Positions 8,192 to 17,074 of a stretch of DNA of 64,000 nucleotides are shown piece by piece. Below the pieces are notes generated by a model that worked only from the letters and a program-made list of their open reading frames with translations, was not told the DNA's origin and made no database searches. The position numbers and the translations under genes are program-made. The stretch comes from JANYJA01 sp038229055 (GTDB lineage: Bacteria; Acidobacteriota; Terriglobia; Bryobacterales; Bryobacteraceae), in the NCBI GenBank assembly GCA_038229055.1, contig JBBROU010000005.1, positions 1 through 64,000 of the forward strand, in the 5' to 3' direction. Position 1 is the first letter of the stretch. Each line of letters opens with the position of its first letter.

Positions 8192-8781
8192 TTCAGAAGC
8201 CTGTGCTTGACGATTGGGAAATCCCACGTATCGGCTCCATCCGCACGCTTGAGGAAAGACGCTTCGTCGAACTCCCCGTTCCCGGACGCGTGGGCAGCCT
8301 GTTCCAGGACCTCAACACATCTCCCACGCAGATCACCATCGCGGGCAGTCTCTACGGCGACGAAGCGCGCGACGATTTTTTACAAAAGTTGCGCGATAAG
8401 TACAAATCCGGAACCCCGGTAACTTTCGTGGCCGACATCATTACCGCTACTGAAGTGAAGTACGTTGTCGTCGAAACCCTGCGCCTCGAAGAAGCCGGGG
8501 AAGTTCCTGACCAGACCGAGTATTTCATCCGTCTGCAGGAAAGCCCGCCGCCTCCGCCCCCTCCCGATCCGCTCGGAGGACTCGATGGCGGTCTGCTGAG
8601 CGCAGCCGGCGGCCTCATCGGCCAAGTCACCGGCGCGATCGGCGCCATCAGCAAGCTGGGGAACATTCCGAGTTTTAAAGATCCCACGGCGGCGCTCAAA
8701 GGCACGGTCGATGGAGTCAAGTCCGCAACCAGCGGCCTCGCCAAGATCGGCTCCAGCCTCAAGGATCTGTTCGGGGGCTGA
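8188..8781 (+). CDS. Baseplate hub-associated protein (DNA-circularisation/gp53-like N-terminus)
   Basis: 197 residues with an ATGA overlap to the gene before. Residues 1-110 form a beta-rich domain with repeated short strands (ITIAGSLYGDEARDDFLQK, TPVTFVADIITAT) reminiscent of the N-terminal domain of Mu-type 'DNA circulation' and LysM/gp53 proteins, which bridge tube and hub. After a poly-Pro linker (residues 113-120) comes a Gly/Ala/Leu-rich helix region (LLSAAGGLIGQVTGAIGAI) resembling segments at the start of the next protein. This suggests that the two interact inside the tube. The role is inferred. Confidence 0.5.
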   Translation: MIQKPVLDDWEIPRIGSIRTLEERRFVELPVPGRVGSLFQDLNTSPTQITIAGSLYGDEARDDFLQKLRDKYKSGTPVTFVADIITATEVKYVVVETLRLEEAGEVPDQTEYFIRLQESPPPPPPPDPLGGLDGGLLSAAGGLIGQVTGAIGAISKLGNIPSFKDPTAALKGTVDGVKSATSGLAKIGSSLKDLFGG

Positions 8782-8784
8782 TGT

Positions 8785-11700
8785 ATGCCGACTCTATTTG
8801 ACACTCTCGAATCGGCATTGCAGGGCAACGGACTCTCCGGCGCTCTCTCCTCCGTAACTGGCAGCCTAACCGGCGTGAGTTCGCTGATCTCGGGCACGGG
8901 CTCGAATCCGCCTGCGCCGATTGCGAGCATCGGGGCCTCGCTGCGGTCGCTCCCGCTGCCGAACCTCGATGTGTCCACCGTCTTCGGCTCGGGCTTCAGT
9001 TCGCTCAAGGGAGTGCTTCCCGCAAATCCATCCGCGCTCACGGGCGGGCTGACTTCGGGCATCGACAAGCTGAAGGGCTCGGGCAGCGATCTCACGGGCA
9101 AGTTGGGAGACTCGCTCAAGCTCATCGAATCGATCTTCCAGATCACGCAACTCGACTTCACGGGCAGCCAGACTACCGCCCCGTCTGCTCAACTTGGGCC
9201 GCCACCCCCTCAACCCGGCGGACAACCTGCGCCTCCCCCCGCGCCTCCAGCCGCGGCGGCCGCGATGACTCAGGTCAGCAGCGCGCTTGATGGCCTGCCT
9301 TCGCCACTCACCGTCGACTCGTTCCTCGCCTGGCTGCAGCTCAAGCTGACCGAATTCAATTTTGACGATTACGGGTTGCGCCAGATCGCGCTCATCGGCG
9401 ACCTGCGCGACTACCTTGCAACGCTTCTCAATTGGAAAAAGACCGCTCCCGCGGACATCAACACTCAGGTTGCCTCCACGCTGGCGCATCTCGATGCATT
9501 TCTGAAGAGCCCGCTTGATCCCGTGGTGGCCCCTCTCACGGTTTCAGCCACCGCGCTGGCGCCGAAGCTGCATTCGACCGAACTGGCGCAGATTGCCGAC
9601 GGCATCATCGCGCGTCTCGGGGAATTGAAGACGCCGGTGAGCAGCGGGAGCCTCGCGGGCGCGGGTGTTTCCATCACCGCGTTCGTGGCCCTCCTCGATC
9701 AATACGATCAGGTCAAGGCCGCGCTACAGACCGATCTGGCCGGGGTGCCCGCACTTCAAAATCGGCTCCGCAATCTTCCGGACGACATTGAAGACCAGAT
9801 CGCGCTCGTAGTTTCCTCGCTGCGCCCTACCAACGGTCTCGCCGTCTTCGACCACTTCGCCGACGTTTTGAAAGATAACGCCGGGCTGCAAAAGATCGCG
9901 GGCGACCTGAGCCATTTTCTCGAGCGCCTGAATTCCTGGATCGAAGACGTGCTCTCGAAGCTCAACTTCAAGGCCGTGACGCAGCCGATCGAGGATGCCG
10001 CGGCCGCCATGAAGTCCGCAGTTGACGGCCTCGACAATGTCATGGTCACGGTGCAGACCCAGATTCAACAGATCTTCGCGAAAGTCGATTCCGTCCTGGC
10101 GCTGCTCGATCCGGCAACCGCCACCGCGGCGGTGAAGACTGCCGTCGACAGCTTCAAGGACGATATCGCGAAGAAGATTTCCGCCCTGCTGAAGCCCGCG
10201 CTCGACGCCGTCACCAAAGTGGTCGATACCATTGCGGCGGGCGTCAAGACCTTCGACCCCAATCAACTGACCGCCATTCTGCACAGTGCTTTCCAGAAGA
10301 TCACGGGCGTGTTGTCCGATCCGCGGCTGGCGGAAGTGCGCCAGGCTCTTGACGATGCCTCAAAGCAACTCGACGCCGTCTCATTCGCCCCGTTCACCGG
10401 CGAAGTGATTAAAGACCTGCAGGCCATTGCGGATACGCTCAAGGGTCTCGGCGAACTGCCGTCTCCGCTTGACCAGGCGCTGCACTCGGCTCTCTCCGTG
10501 CTGCCGCCGAAGCTGCAGCCGATTACGGATCCTATTCTCAACGAATTCCAGCAGATTGTAACCGCGGGACCCGTCGCTGTCCTGAACACCGTCGCCGATC
10601 TGCCCAAACAGCTCGCTGATAAGGTTCGCGCATTCGACCCCACTTCCTTGGTGGGTACCAGCCTCTCCGATCCCTACAATAAACTGCTTGCGGACATGCA
10701 GAGCTTCAAACCCAGCAGTCTTCTCGCGCCGGTGAAGACGGAGTTGAAGTCGTTTACGGATCGGCTTGCGTCGAACGTGAGCCCGGGCAGCGCGCTTCAG
10801 GGTCTCTCAGGACCTTTCGATGAGCTTTCGAAGGCACTCGACCGTTTCCATCCCGACGAGCTGATCGCGCCGCTCAACGCGAAGCTCAAAGACGTGCTGG
10901 GCGGCATCACTGCCACTATTCCTCTCGACGATGTTTTTAAACAGGTCGACGCAGTCTTGCAGCGCATCAAGAGTTCGCTCGATACAGCAGTCAGCATGAC
11001 CTCGCTGCTCGATAAGGTGGGCGGAATCCTGCACGCCTTCGCTGATCCCAAGACACAGCTCGACGCGTGGCTCGCGCTCATTCTGGCGAAGCTCGACAGC
11101 CTCGGCGATACCAGCGCCATGCAGGCTTCGCTTACGTCAATCTCGACATCGGTCGACAGCTTGACTGCTGTGCAGATCGCGGCCAAGAGCACCGCTGCCG
11201 TCGCGCCGGTGGCATCCACGCTCGATACGCTGAACGCGCAAGTGCGCTGGACCGCCGTAATTCAGGCCGCGCGAGCACTGCCCGCGGCGAGCGTCACCGC
11301 GCTGCCCCCTTCAGCGCAGAAATCCGCGCTACAGGCGGCGTTGGCGAGACTCGATTTCTCGCAGCCCGCCGTGGGCGCGCCTTTCGTGAACCTCGCCGCA
11401 CTGCGCCAGAACATTACCGATTCCGCCGCGGCGCTCAAGGCCTCCCTCGGCGATTGGGACAGCCGCTATACGGTGCCGGGAACGGTGCTGGGCGACCTGC
11501 GATCGCTCAACGCCAGCGCGGCGAACTTCAAGACGTGGATTCACGATGCCGCGGTCGCCGAAGTTACTAGACCCCTCACAGGGGTGTTCTCGCTCGTATC
11601 TCCGTTGGCAGCGATTGTTGACGCCGTGGCGGGACAGTTGAAGAAACTGGTGACCGATGTCGAATCGAAAGTCGCCGATTTGCTGGCCGGCGTTGCGGCC

Positions 11701-12177
11701 CTCACCAGCATTCGCGACTCCTTAAAGCAATTGCTCGACCGCATCAAGAACTTCAATCTGAACTTCCTCACCGACAGTCTCACAACCGGGTTTGCTAACC
11801 TGCGGGCAAAACTCGATGCCGTAAATCCGGCCAATCTCGGGAAGGCGTTGGACGCCGTATTCAAAGAGGTTCTCGATTCCTTGAACGTCGATCTGTTCCT
11901 GCCGCCCGCCGACGTCGCCAAGATCGACGCCGATTACGCCAAGCTGGTCGACACGCTGAAATCGCTGGATCCGTCGACCATAGTCGCCAATATCCTGCGG
12001 ACGGAATTCGAGAAAGATGTCTTGCCCCTGCTCGACCGGCTCGACATGGGCGCGCCCCTGCGTCACATCACGGACCGTCTCGCCAGTCTTGCGGAAGAAC
12101 TGAAAACGGAGCTCGGCAAGGTGGAGGACGCGTTCGAAGCCATGCTCGCGGCCGTGCCGGCGGGAGCCTCCGCATGA
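8785..12177 (+). CDS. Putative tape-measure protein (1130 aa, helical)
   Basis: The largest gene of the operon. The first 100 residues are Gly/Ser/Leu-rich and a Pro-rich linker follows at about residues 135-160. The remaining 950 residues are almost wholly amphipathic helix with repeated Asp/Leu/Ala heptad-like patterns and recurrent FDP or LDP breaks. This matches tape-measure proteins, which are long helical proteins held inside the tube that set its length. It lies between the tube/chaperone genes and the hub, as in myophages. No lytic or zinc motif is visible. At roughly 0.15 nm per residue, a value known for phage tapes, it would predict a tail near 170 nm. It could instead be a helical structural protein. 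Confidence 0.65.
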   Translation: MPTLFDTLESALQGNGLSGALSSVTGSLTGVSSLISGTGSNPPAPIASIGASLRSLPLPNLDVSTVFGSGFSSLKGVLPANPSALTGGLTSGIDKLKGSGSDLTGKLGDSLKLIESIFQITQLDFTGSQTTAPSAQLGPPPPQPGGQPAPPPAPPAAAAAMTQVSSALDGLPSPLTVDSFLAWLQLKLTEFNFDDYGLRQIALIGDLRDYLATLLNWKKTAPADINTQVASTLAHLDAFLKSPLDPVVAPLTVSATALAPKLHSTELAQIADGIIARLGELKTPVSSGSLAGAGVSITAFVALLDQYDQVKAALQTDLAGVPALQNRLRNLPDDIEDQIALVVSSLRPTNGLAVFDHFADVLKDNAGLQKIAGDLSHFLERLNSWIEDVLSKLNFKAVTQPIEDAAAAMKSAVDGLDNVMVTVQTQIQQIFAKVDSVLALLDPATATAAVKTAVDSFKDDIAKKISALLKPALDAVTKVVDTIAAGVKTFDPNQLTAILHSAFQKITGVLSDPRLAEVRQALDDASKQLDAVSFAPFTGEVIKDLQAIADTLKGLGELPSPLDQALHSALSVLPPKLQPITDPILNEFQQIVTAGPVAVLNTVADLPKQLADKVRAFDPTSLVGTSLSDPYNKLLADMQSFKPSSLLAPVKTELKSFTDRLASNVSPGSALQGLSGPFDELSKALDRFHPDELIAPLNAKLKDVLGGITATIPLDDVFKQVDAVLQRIKSSLDTAVSMTSLLDKVGGILHAFADPKTQLDAWLALILAKLDSLGDTSAMQASLTSISTSVDSLTAVQIAAKSTAAVAPVASTLDTLNAQVRWTAVIQAARALPAASVTALPPSAQKSALQAALARLDFSQPAVGAPFVNLAALRQNITDSAAALKASLGDWDSRYTVPGTVLGDLRSLNASAANFKTWIHDAAVAEVTRPLTGVFSLVSPLAAIVDAVAGQLKKLVTDVESKVADLLAGVAALTSIRDSLKQLLDRIKNFNLNFLTDSLTTGFANLRAKLDAVNPANLGKALDAVFKEVLDSLNVDLFLPPADVAKIDADYAKLVDTLKSLDPSTIVANILRTEFEKDVLPLLDRLDMGAPLRHITDRLASLAEELKTELGKVEDAFEAMLAAVPAGASA

Positions 12178-12190
12178 CCCGGAGATTTCG

Positions 12191-14467
12191 ATGGTAATCG
12201 GCTCGGTACTTCTGCAGCCGCGCAAGGTGGCTCAACCTCCGGCGGTCACCAATCTCACGCTGCTCGAAGATTTCCTCACACTAACCGTTCGCCTGCTATG
12301 GGATCGCGCCCATGGCGGGAACTGTCTCACTTTGTTCGAGACCGCTCTCGGAAATTCGCTCAATCAAATGTTGAGCGGAATGAAAGCGGGCCAGGCCGCC
12401 GCGCTGCCCAAGATCGTCGCATGGGCCAAGCCGTTTAAGGACCGGTTGGCCGCGCTCGGCCAGGCGCTCCCCGGCGATTCCGTGGTGCATGAAACGATCC
12501 TAACCGGCGATCAACTCGTCGGGTTGATTCTTCAGGTTCTGGAAGGCGTCACCACCGACCAACTCGCGCAGCATCTGGATTTCCTGTTGCAGATTCTGCA
12601 GAACGACCTCGGCCTCACCAACACATTCATCACGCAGCAGATCTCGGCGATCTTCGACGAAATCGTCAAACAGCTTCGCGCGGCGCCTCCCGAAGCAGAC
12701 CTCGCCGCACGCGAGAACCGCTTCGAAATCATGGCGCTGGTGCGGCGCATCCGGCGTCAGGTCGAAGGGGAATTCACTCTTCCGGCGATTAACGTAGACC
12801 GCTTGGTCGCGCCCATGCTGGCCAAGCTGCGAGAACTGAAATACGACGATGCCCTGAAGCGCGCGGATACCGTCGGCAAAACCGTGAAAAGCGGCCTCGA
12901 CTTGATGACGGGAATCTCAGATGAGGTTGGCTTCAGCATGGGATTCAGCGGCGGCCCGGGCGCGGCGGGCGCGCCTGCCAGCCCCGGCGACAAACACGCA
13001 TGGTACGCCAGTTGGGTGGCGCAGGACAGCATTTCTGCGCTCGATCCCACGACCGCTCCCGCTCTCGCGAATTACACTTTCAAGAACGTAAGCGCCGCGG
13101 ACATGGAGAAGGTCGCGCTGCACTCCAAGTGGATCACCACTTTGGTAGACGGCATTCTGGTGGCCGCGACCGGCATCAAAAAGGGCAACTACGCCATTAC
13201 CACCCTTGCCATCTTGCGGGACGCGCTCTACACACTGCTCGCGCCTCTCGCCGATATTGAATTCCCCTCCGAAGCGATTCTCGGCACCGTGCTCGACAAT
13301 CTCATCAACCTGGGTATCGCCGCCTTGGGAAGCCTCGAAGGCCGCAGCTTTGATAAGTACGACGCCGTTCTGTACATCTTCCGTCTCATCTTTAAGTTCG
13401 GCGGGTCGTCGCTTCCGGTGAACTTGCTCCGTGACGGTCTCCTCTCGATCATGACGCTGGCGAATCACGATGCTACCGCCGCCGTCAAGCCCGACAACGT
13501 AACGCAGATCGATGGGCTGGTTCGCTTATTCATGCGCATCGTCGGGCCTCTGATTCATGCCGCAGTCGTTCCGGATAACTACTTCAGCATCAACGTGGAT
13601 ACCAAGAACGCGGCGGACAACGCCAAATTCCCCGTAGGTCTGTTGCTCGCCGCGGTGCTCTTGGGCGCGCTCGGCATGAGCATCGTCAGTTTCTTCATCG
13701 GCTTTCTGCTCTCAGGAGGGATTGCCGGAGCTTTTCCGGATGCGAAGACCGCCGCCAAGTCCTGGGCCAAAGGCTGGGCGCTTTCGCATCTCAATTTCAT
13801 CGGCTTCTGGTTCCTCATCAACGACGGATCCACCAATGACGGCAAGCGCGGCTATACGCCCGATGACGGACGCGGCACCGAAGTAGTCTTCAGCGGATAC
13901 GCGCCGAAGGTGTCCTCGCCTTACCTGATGCCCTTCGCCGGCAGCGCCGAGTGCGTGCAGGGCAATCATGGCTTCTGGAGTCACAATCCGGTCACCAATC
14001 AGGACTTCGCTTACGACTTCTCGCTGAACCTGGGGACCGAAATACTTTGCATGCGCGATGGCACCGTGGTGGCGATCCTCGATACCGTCGATGACGGCGA
14101 CCACAGCACCGACGGAAATCACGTTATCGTCAAACACACCACGCTCAATAACGATCACGATACCGACGTGGGCGGCGGCAACAAAATGACGTATGCGGTC
14201 TACTATCACGGGCAGAAAGGAAGCATCGCTGCCGCGGGCATCGCCATGAATCAGGTAATCACCCAAGGTCGATTGATCATGAGTTGCAATTCGACAGGCA
14301 TGAGCCGGTTCAACCACATTCATATCCATGTGGTCACTGACGACGCAAGCAACCCTGGCAACCCTGGCAAATACAGCGTTCCCTTCGTGTTCAAGGACGC
14401 CGACAATGACAAGGGCGTGCCGAAGTCGCGCACGGTTTACGAATCGAGCAACACCAAGAAACCGTAA
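12191..14467 (+). CDS. Tail-associated protein with membrane segment and C-terminal M23 peptidase domain
   Basis: 758 residues. Residues 1-470 are helical, without signature. Residues about 480-512 form a long hydrophobic stretch (LLLAAVLLGALGMSIVSFF then FIGFLLSGG). The C-terminal 170 residues match an M23 (lysostaphin-like) zinc peptidase: an H...D pair in SHNPVTNQDFAYDF (about residues 597-610), a beta core, and NHIHIHV (His709, 711, 713) with the H-x-H zinc motif. M23 enzymes cut peptide cross-bridges of peptidoglycan. In the operon it follows the tape-measure gene and precedes the hub, the place for a cell-wall-penetrating enzyme or a protein released from the tube. The hydrophobic stretch is unusual for a structural tail protein and may insert into the target or own membrane. 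Confidence 0.75.
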   Translation: MVIGSVLLQPRKVAQPPAVTNLTLLEDFLTLTVRLLWDRAHGGNCLTLFETALGNSLNQMLSGMKAGQAAALPKIVAWAKPFKDRLAALGQALPGDSVVHETILTGDQLVGLILQVLEGVTTDQLAQHLDFLLQILQNDLGLTNTFITQQISAIFDEIVKQLRAAPPEADLAARENRFEIMALVRRIRRQVEGEFTLPAINVDRLVAPMLAKLRELKYDDALKRADTVGKTVKSGLDLMTGISDEVGFSMGFSGGPGAAGAPASPGDKHAWYASWVAQDSISALDPTTAPALANYTFKNVSAADMEKVALHSKWITTLVDGILVAATGIKKGNYAITTLAILRDALYTLLAPLADIEFPSEAILGTVLDNLINLGIAALGSLEGRSFDKYDAVLYIFRLIFKFGGSSLPVNLLRDGLLSIMTLANHDATAAVKPDNVTQIDGLVRLFMRIVGPLIHAAVVPDNYFSINVDTKNAADNAKFPVGLLLAAVLLGALGMSIVSFFIGFLLSGGIAGAFPDAKTAAKSWAKGWALSHLNFIGFWFLINDGSTNDGKRGYTPDDGRGTEVVFSGYAPKVSSPYLMPFAGSAECVQGNHGFWSHNPVTNQDFAYDFSLNLGTEILCMRDGTVVAILDTVDDGDHSTDGNHVIVKHTTLNNDHDTDVGGGNKMTYAVYYHGQKGSIAAAGIAMNQVITQGRLIMSCNSTGMSRFNHIHIHVVTDDASNPGNPGKYSVPFVFKDADNDKGVPKSRTVYESSNTKKP

Positions 14468-14472
14468 GGCCT

Positions 14473-15579
14473 ATGGGACTGCTTTCACAAATCGCCGGCG
14501 CCCTGGGGTCTTCGAGCACGTCTACGCCAACCGTGCGGAAGCCCGTGTTCGCCGTGCAGTTCGGGTCCGGGTCCGGCGACGATTGGGCACATGCGCTGAC
14601 CGGGTTCTCGACCATTTGCGGAATGGCTCCTTTTGTGGACACGGCCACGATCGACGTCGCCTCCGGGACTGGCCCTTCGAGCGCCACCGGAGATTCAGGC
14701 AGCATCTCGGCGGGTTATGACGACACCTCGGCGGGAACGATTTTTACCGGCAAGGTGGAAGCCGTGCGCTACGGCGTCGCGGGCGTGACGCGCGTGCGTG
14801 TTAGCAAAGGAGCGGCCCCGCTTTCGCGGCTGCGCCTGAATCAATCGTACGAACAGCGTTCCGCCGCCGACATCGTAAATGACCTCACGCAGAAAGCCTC
14901 GGTCGATACTGGCTCGGTCGAGGACGGTGCCAAATATCCGTTCTATGTGATCGACGACCGCCGCACCGCATGGCAACACATCGCCGCGTTAGCCAGAAGC
15001 AACGGCTTCGCGGCATACTTCACAACTGACGGAAAACTAAACTTCGGACCCGTCGCCGAAGGCCAACCCGTCCAGACATTCACCTACGGCGACGATATCC
15101 TTGGCCTCCAATTGACCAGGGCCGTACCCGCGGCAGGGCAGGTGACCGTAACCGGGGAAGGCGCTGCTGGGTCGAAAGGTTCAGACGCCTGGAACTGGCT
15201 CTTGAAAGACGTGTCGGCTGTGAAGGCGCAATCGGGGACGGGCGACGTTGAAAGGCTGTTCAGCGATGGATCCGTCCGCAGTTCCGACGCCGCGCAGGCG
15301 GCTTCGGACCAAATCGCCGCGGCCGTAACGGCCGATGCTCTCAGCGGCTGGTTGCTCGCTCCAGGCTCCCCCGATGTGACCGTCGGAAGCACTATTGCCC
15401 TTGCCGGCGCTCCGCAGGATGCGCTCAACGGCAACTGCATCGTCGAGCGGGTGCATCATCGTTTTCGGAAAAATCAGGGCTTCACCACTCTGATTCATTT
15501 CACCCAATCGAGCCAAGCGTCGGGCGGCGGGGGCGGTCTGCTGGGCAGCGCTGTCAGCGCGGTGAAGGGGCTTTTGTGA
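14473..15579 (+). CDS. Baseplate hub protein (gpD/gp27-like)
   Basis: 368 residues. The middle contains the hub hallmark of short beta segments, with LNQSYEQRSAADIVNDLTQKA (split here as SYEQRSAADIVNDL) and WQHIAALARSNGFAAYFTTDG. This is the pattern of late-control gpD and VgrG N-terminal domains, where a helix-strand unit binds the first tube ring. The C-terminus repeats a typical VHHRF segment and ends in a Gly-rich tail. It overlaps the spike gene by a GTGA junction. It joins the central spike to the tube as a trimer. Confidence 0.8.
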   Translation: MGLLSQIAGALGSSSTSTPTVRKPVFAVQFGSGSGDDWAHALTGFSTICGMAPFVDTATIDVASGTGPSSATGDSGSISAGYDDTSAGTIFTGKVEAVRYGVAGVTRVRVSKGAAPLSRLRLNQSYEQRSAADIVNDLTQKASVDTGSVEDGAKYPFYVIDDRRTAWQHIAALARSNGFAAYFTTDGKLNFGPVAEGQPVQTFTYGDDILGLQLTRAVPAAGQVTVTGEGAAGSKGSDAWNWLLKDVSAVKAQSGTGDVERLFSDGSVRSSDAAQAASDQIAAAVTADALSGWLLAPGSPDVTVGSTIALAGAPQDALNGNCIVERVHHRFRKNQGFTTLIHFTQSSQASGGGGGLLGSAVSAVKGLL

Positions 15580-16202
15580 CTCTGTCGCTCTTTGAAACCA
15601 TTCGCCGCATCGTGCAGGACGAGATCGGACAAGTGCGCACGGCCGAACTTGCCGTGGTCAAAGAACAGCATGCTCACGAAAGCGCTTCCGACAACGACAA
15701 TTACGCCTGCTCGGTGGAACTGCGCAATTCGGGACTCGCGCTGAAGCACGTGCCAGTGGCTACGGGCCGCGTCGGCATCGCCGGTATTCCTTCCGTGGGC
15801 GATTTGGTGCTGGTGCAGTTTATCGGTGGCGATATCAATTCGCCGGTGATCACGGGCGGTCTCTATAACGATCAGGACCGGCCTCCAGTCAACGCGGATG
15901 GCCAGATGATTCTGCATCTTCCGCTCGGGGCGGGGGACAGCGACGCGGTCCACATCGCACTCCAGAGCCGAGATTCGAGGACGCTCAACGTCCAGATGGG
16001 CTCGGGGCTTTCGATCAAGCTGCAGGACGACGACCCTGCCGTCGAGATCGACGTCGATGGCGGCAAGGCGAAGGTCACCATAAGCAAGGATGGCGCCGTC
16101 ACCCTCGAAAGCCAGGGCGCCGTCAGCGTCAAGGGGAATCAAATCACGATTGAGGCGCAGGGCCAGCTCAATCTGAAGGGCGCGACCGTCAACATTAACT
16201 AG
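15576..16202 (+). CDS. Baseplate spike protein (gpV/gp5 OB-fold with beta-helix)
   Basis: 208 residues from a GTG start. Residues 60-110 form an OB-fold with VGIAGIPSVGDLVLVQFIGGD and SPVITGGLYNDQDRPP, the standard gpV/gp5/VgrG signature. The C-terminal 60 residues alternate short hydrophobic strands and Gly/Asp/Asn turns (AVTLESQGAVSVKGNQITIE), as in the triple-stranded beta-helix that forms the needle. It trimerises on the hub and is sharpened by the PAAR protein encoded 6 bp downstream. No lysozyme domain is inserted, unlike T4 gp5. Confidence 0.9.
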   Translation: MTLSLFETIRRIVQDEIGQVRTAELAVVKEQHAHESASDNDNYACSVELRNSGLALKHVPVATGRVGIAGIPSVGDLVLVQFIGGDINSPVITGGLYNDQDRPPVNADGQMILHLPLGAGDSDAVHIALQSRDSRTLNVQMGSGLSIKLQDDDPAVEIDVDGGKAKVTISKDGAVTLESQGAVSVKGNQITIEAQGQLNLKGATVNIN

Positions 16203-16208
16203 AAAATT

Positions 16209-16604
16209 ATGGGACAGCCGGCGGCAAAACAAGGCGATCAGATAGTAGCGACCGACATCCACATCGTGATGATCCCGTCGCCCGGCGGGCCCATTCCCAC
16301 GCCGCTGCCGCATCCCTTCACAGGGATGCTCGATGGCGGCCTGAGCCAAAACGTGAATGTGCAGGGGATGCCCGCGGCAGTGCAGGGAAGCACCGCTACC
16401 AATACTCCGTCTCATATCCCGCAGGGCGGACCGTTTCAGGTTCCGCCATCGAATAAGGCTACCGTGAAGCTGGGCAGCTCAACCGTTTTTATCAACGGTA
16501 AACCGGCGGCGCGCAACGGCGATATCGCGCTCACGTGTAACGATCCTTCGGATGTGCCGGGAGGCGCGATCATCGCCTCGAGCACCGTGCTCGTCGGCGG
16601 ATAA
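16209..16604 (+). CDS. PAAR-domain tip protein
   Basis: 131 residues. It begins GQPAAKQGDQIVATDIH, and the C-terminal half contains VFINGKPAARNGD and a GGAIIASSTVLVGG ending, the repeated PAAR strands that bind a metal and cap the spike. PAAR tips are standard in type VI secretion and extracellular CIS but are less often separate genes in ordinary myophages, so this leans the locus toward an injection system. No C-terminal effector extension is present. Confidence 0.92.
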   Translation: MGQPAAKQGDQIVATDIHIVMIPSPGGPIPTPLPHPFTGMLDGGLSQNVNVQGMPAAVQGSTATNTPSHIPQGGPFQVPPSNKATVKLGSSTVFINGKPAARNGDIALTCNDPSDVPGGAIIASSTVLVGG

Positions 16605-16612
16605 ACCAAACC

Positions 16613-17074
16613 ATGGATACCAACCCACAACTGCTGACCGACATACGGCTGAAGCTGATCCACCGCGAGCTGCGTCCCGTGTATGCCGTCGATTCGGACC
16701 AGCGCCGCGTGCCCAACCGCCCCGTTCCGTTGACCGAAATTGGCACTATCAGCGGCCTCGACAATCTCGGCCAGGCGATCATGATGCGATTGCTCACGCC
16801 CAAAGGCGAACTGGCCGCGCTGGCGCATCCCGAATACGGATCCCGGCTGTACGAACTCATCGGCCGCCAGAACACGGCGACCACGCGCAATCTCGCGAAG
16901 CTCTATATTCTCGATAGTCTGCAACTGGAGCCTCGCATTCAGAAGGTCACGTCGCTGGTAGTCGAAGCGGCGCGGGGCGCGCGCGATCGCCTCAATATTC
17001 AATTGGCCGTACGGCCCGTCGGCGTAACCCATACCGTCACCATCGGCCCCTTCACACTGGAGCTTGCCCCGTGA
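16613..17074 (+). CDS. Baseplate wedge protein gp25/GPW
   Basis: 153 residues. Central ISGLDNLGQAIMMRLLTPKG then ELAALAHPEYGSRLYELIG is the canonical gp25 sequence, including the conserved EYG-type turn that primes sheath polymerisation. The C-terminus is a beta sandwich. gp25 anchors the first sheath ring to the baseplate. Its stop overlaps the next gene (GTGA). Confidence 0.92.
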   Translation: MDTNPQLLTDIRLKLIHRELRPVYAVDSDQRRVPNRPVPLTEIGTISGLDNLGQAIMMRLLTPKGELAALAHPEYGSRLYELIGRQNTATTRNLAKLYILDSLQLEPRIQKVTSLVVEAARGARDRLNIQLAVRPVGVTHTVTIGPFTLELAP

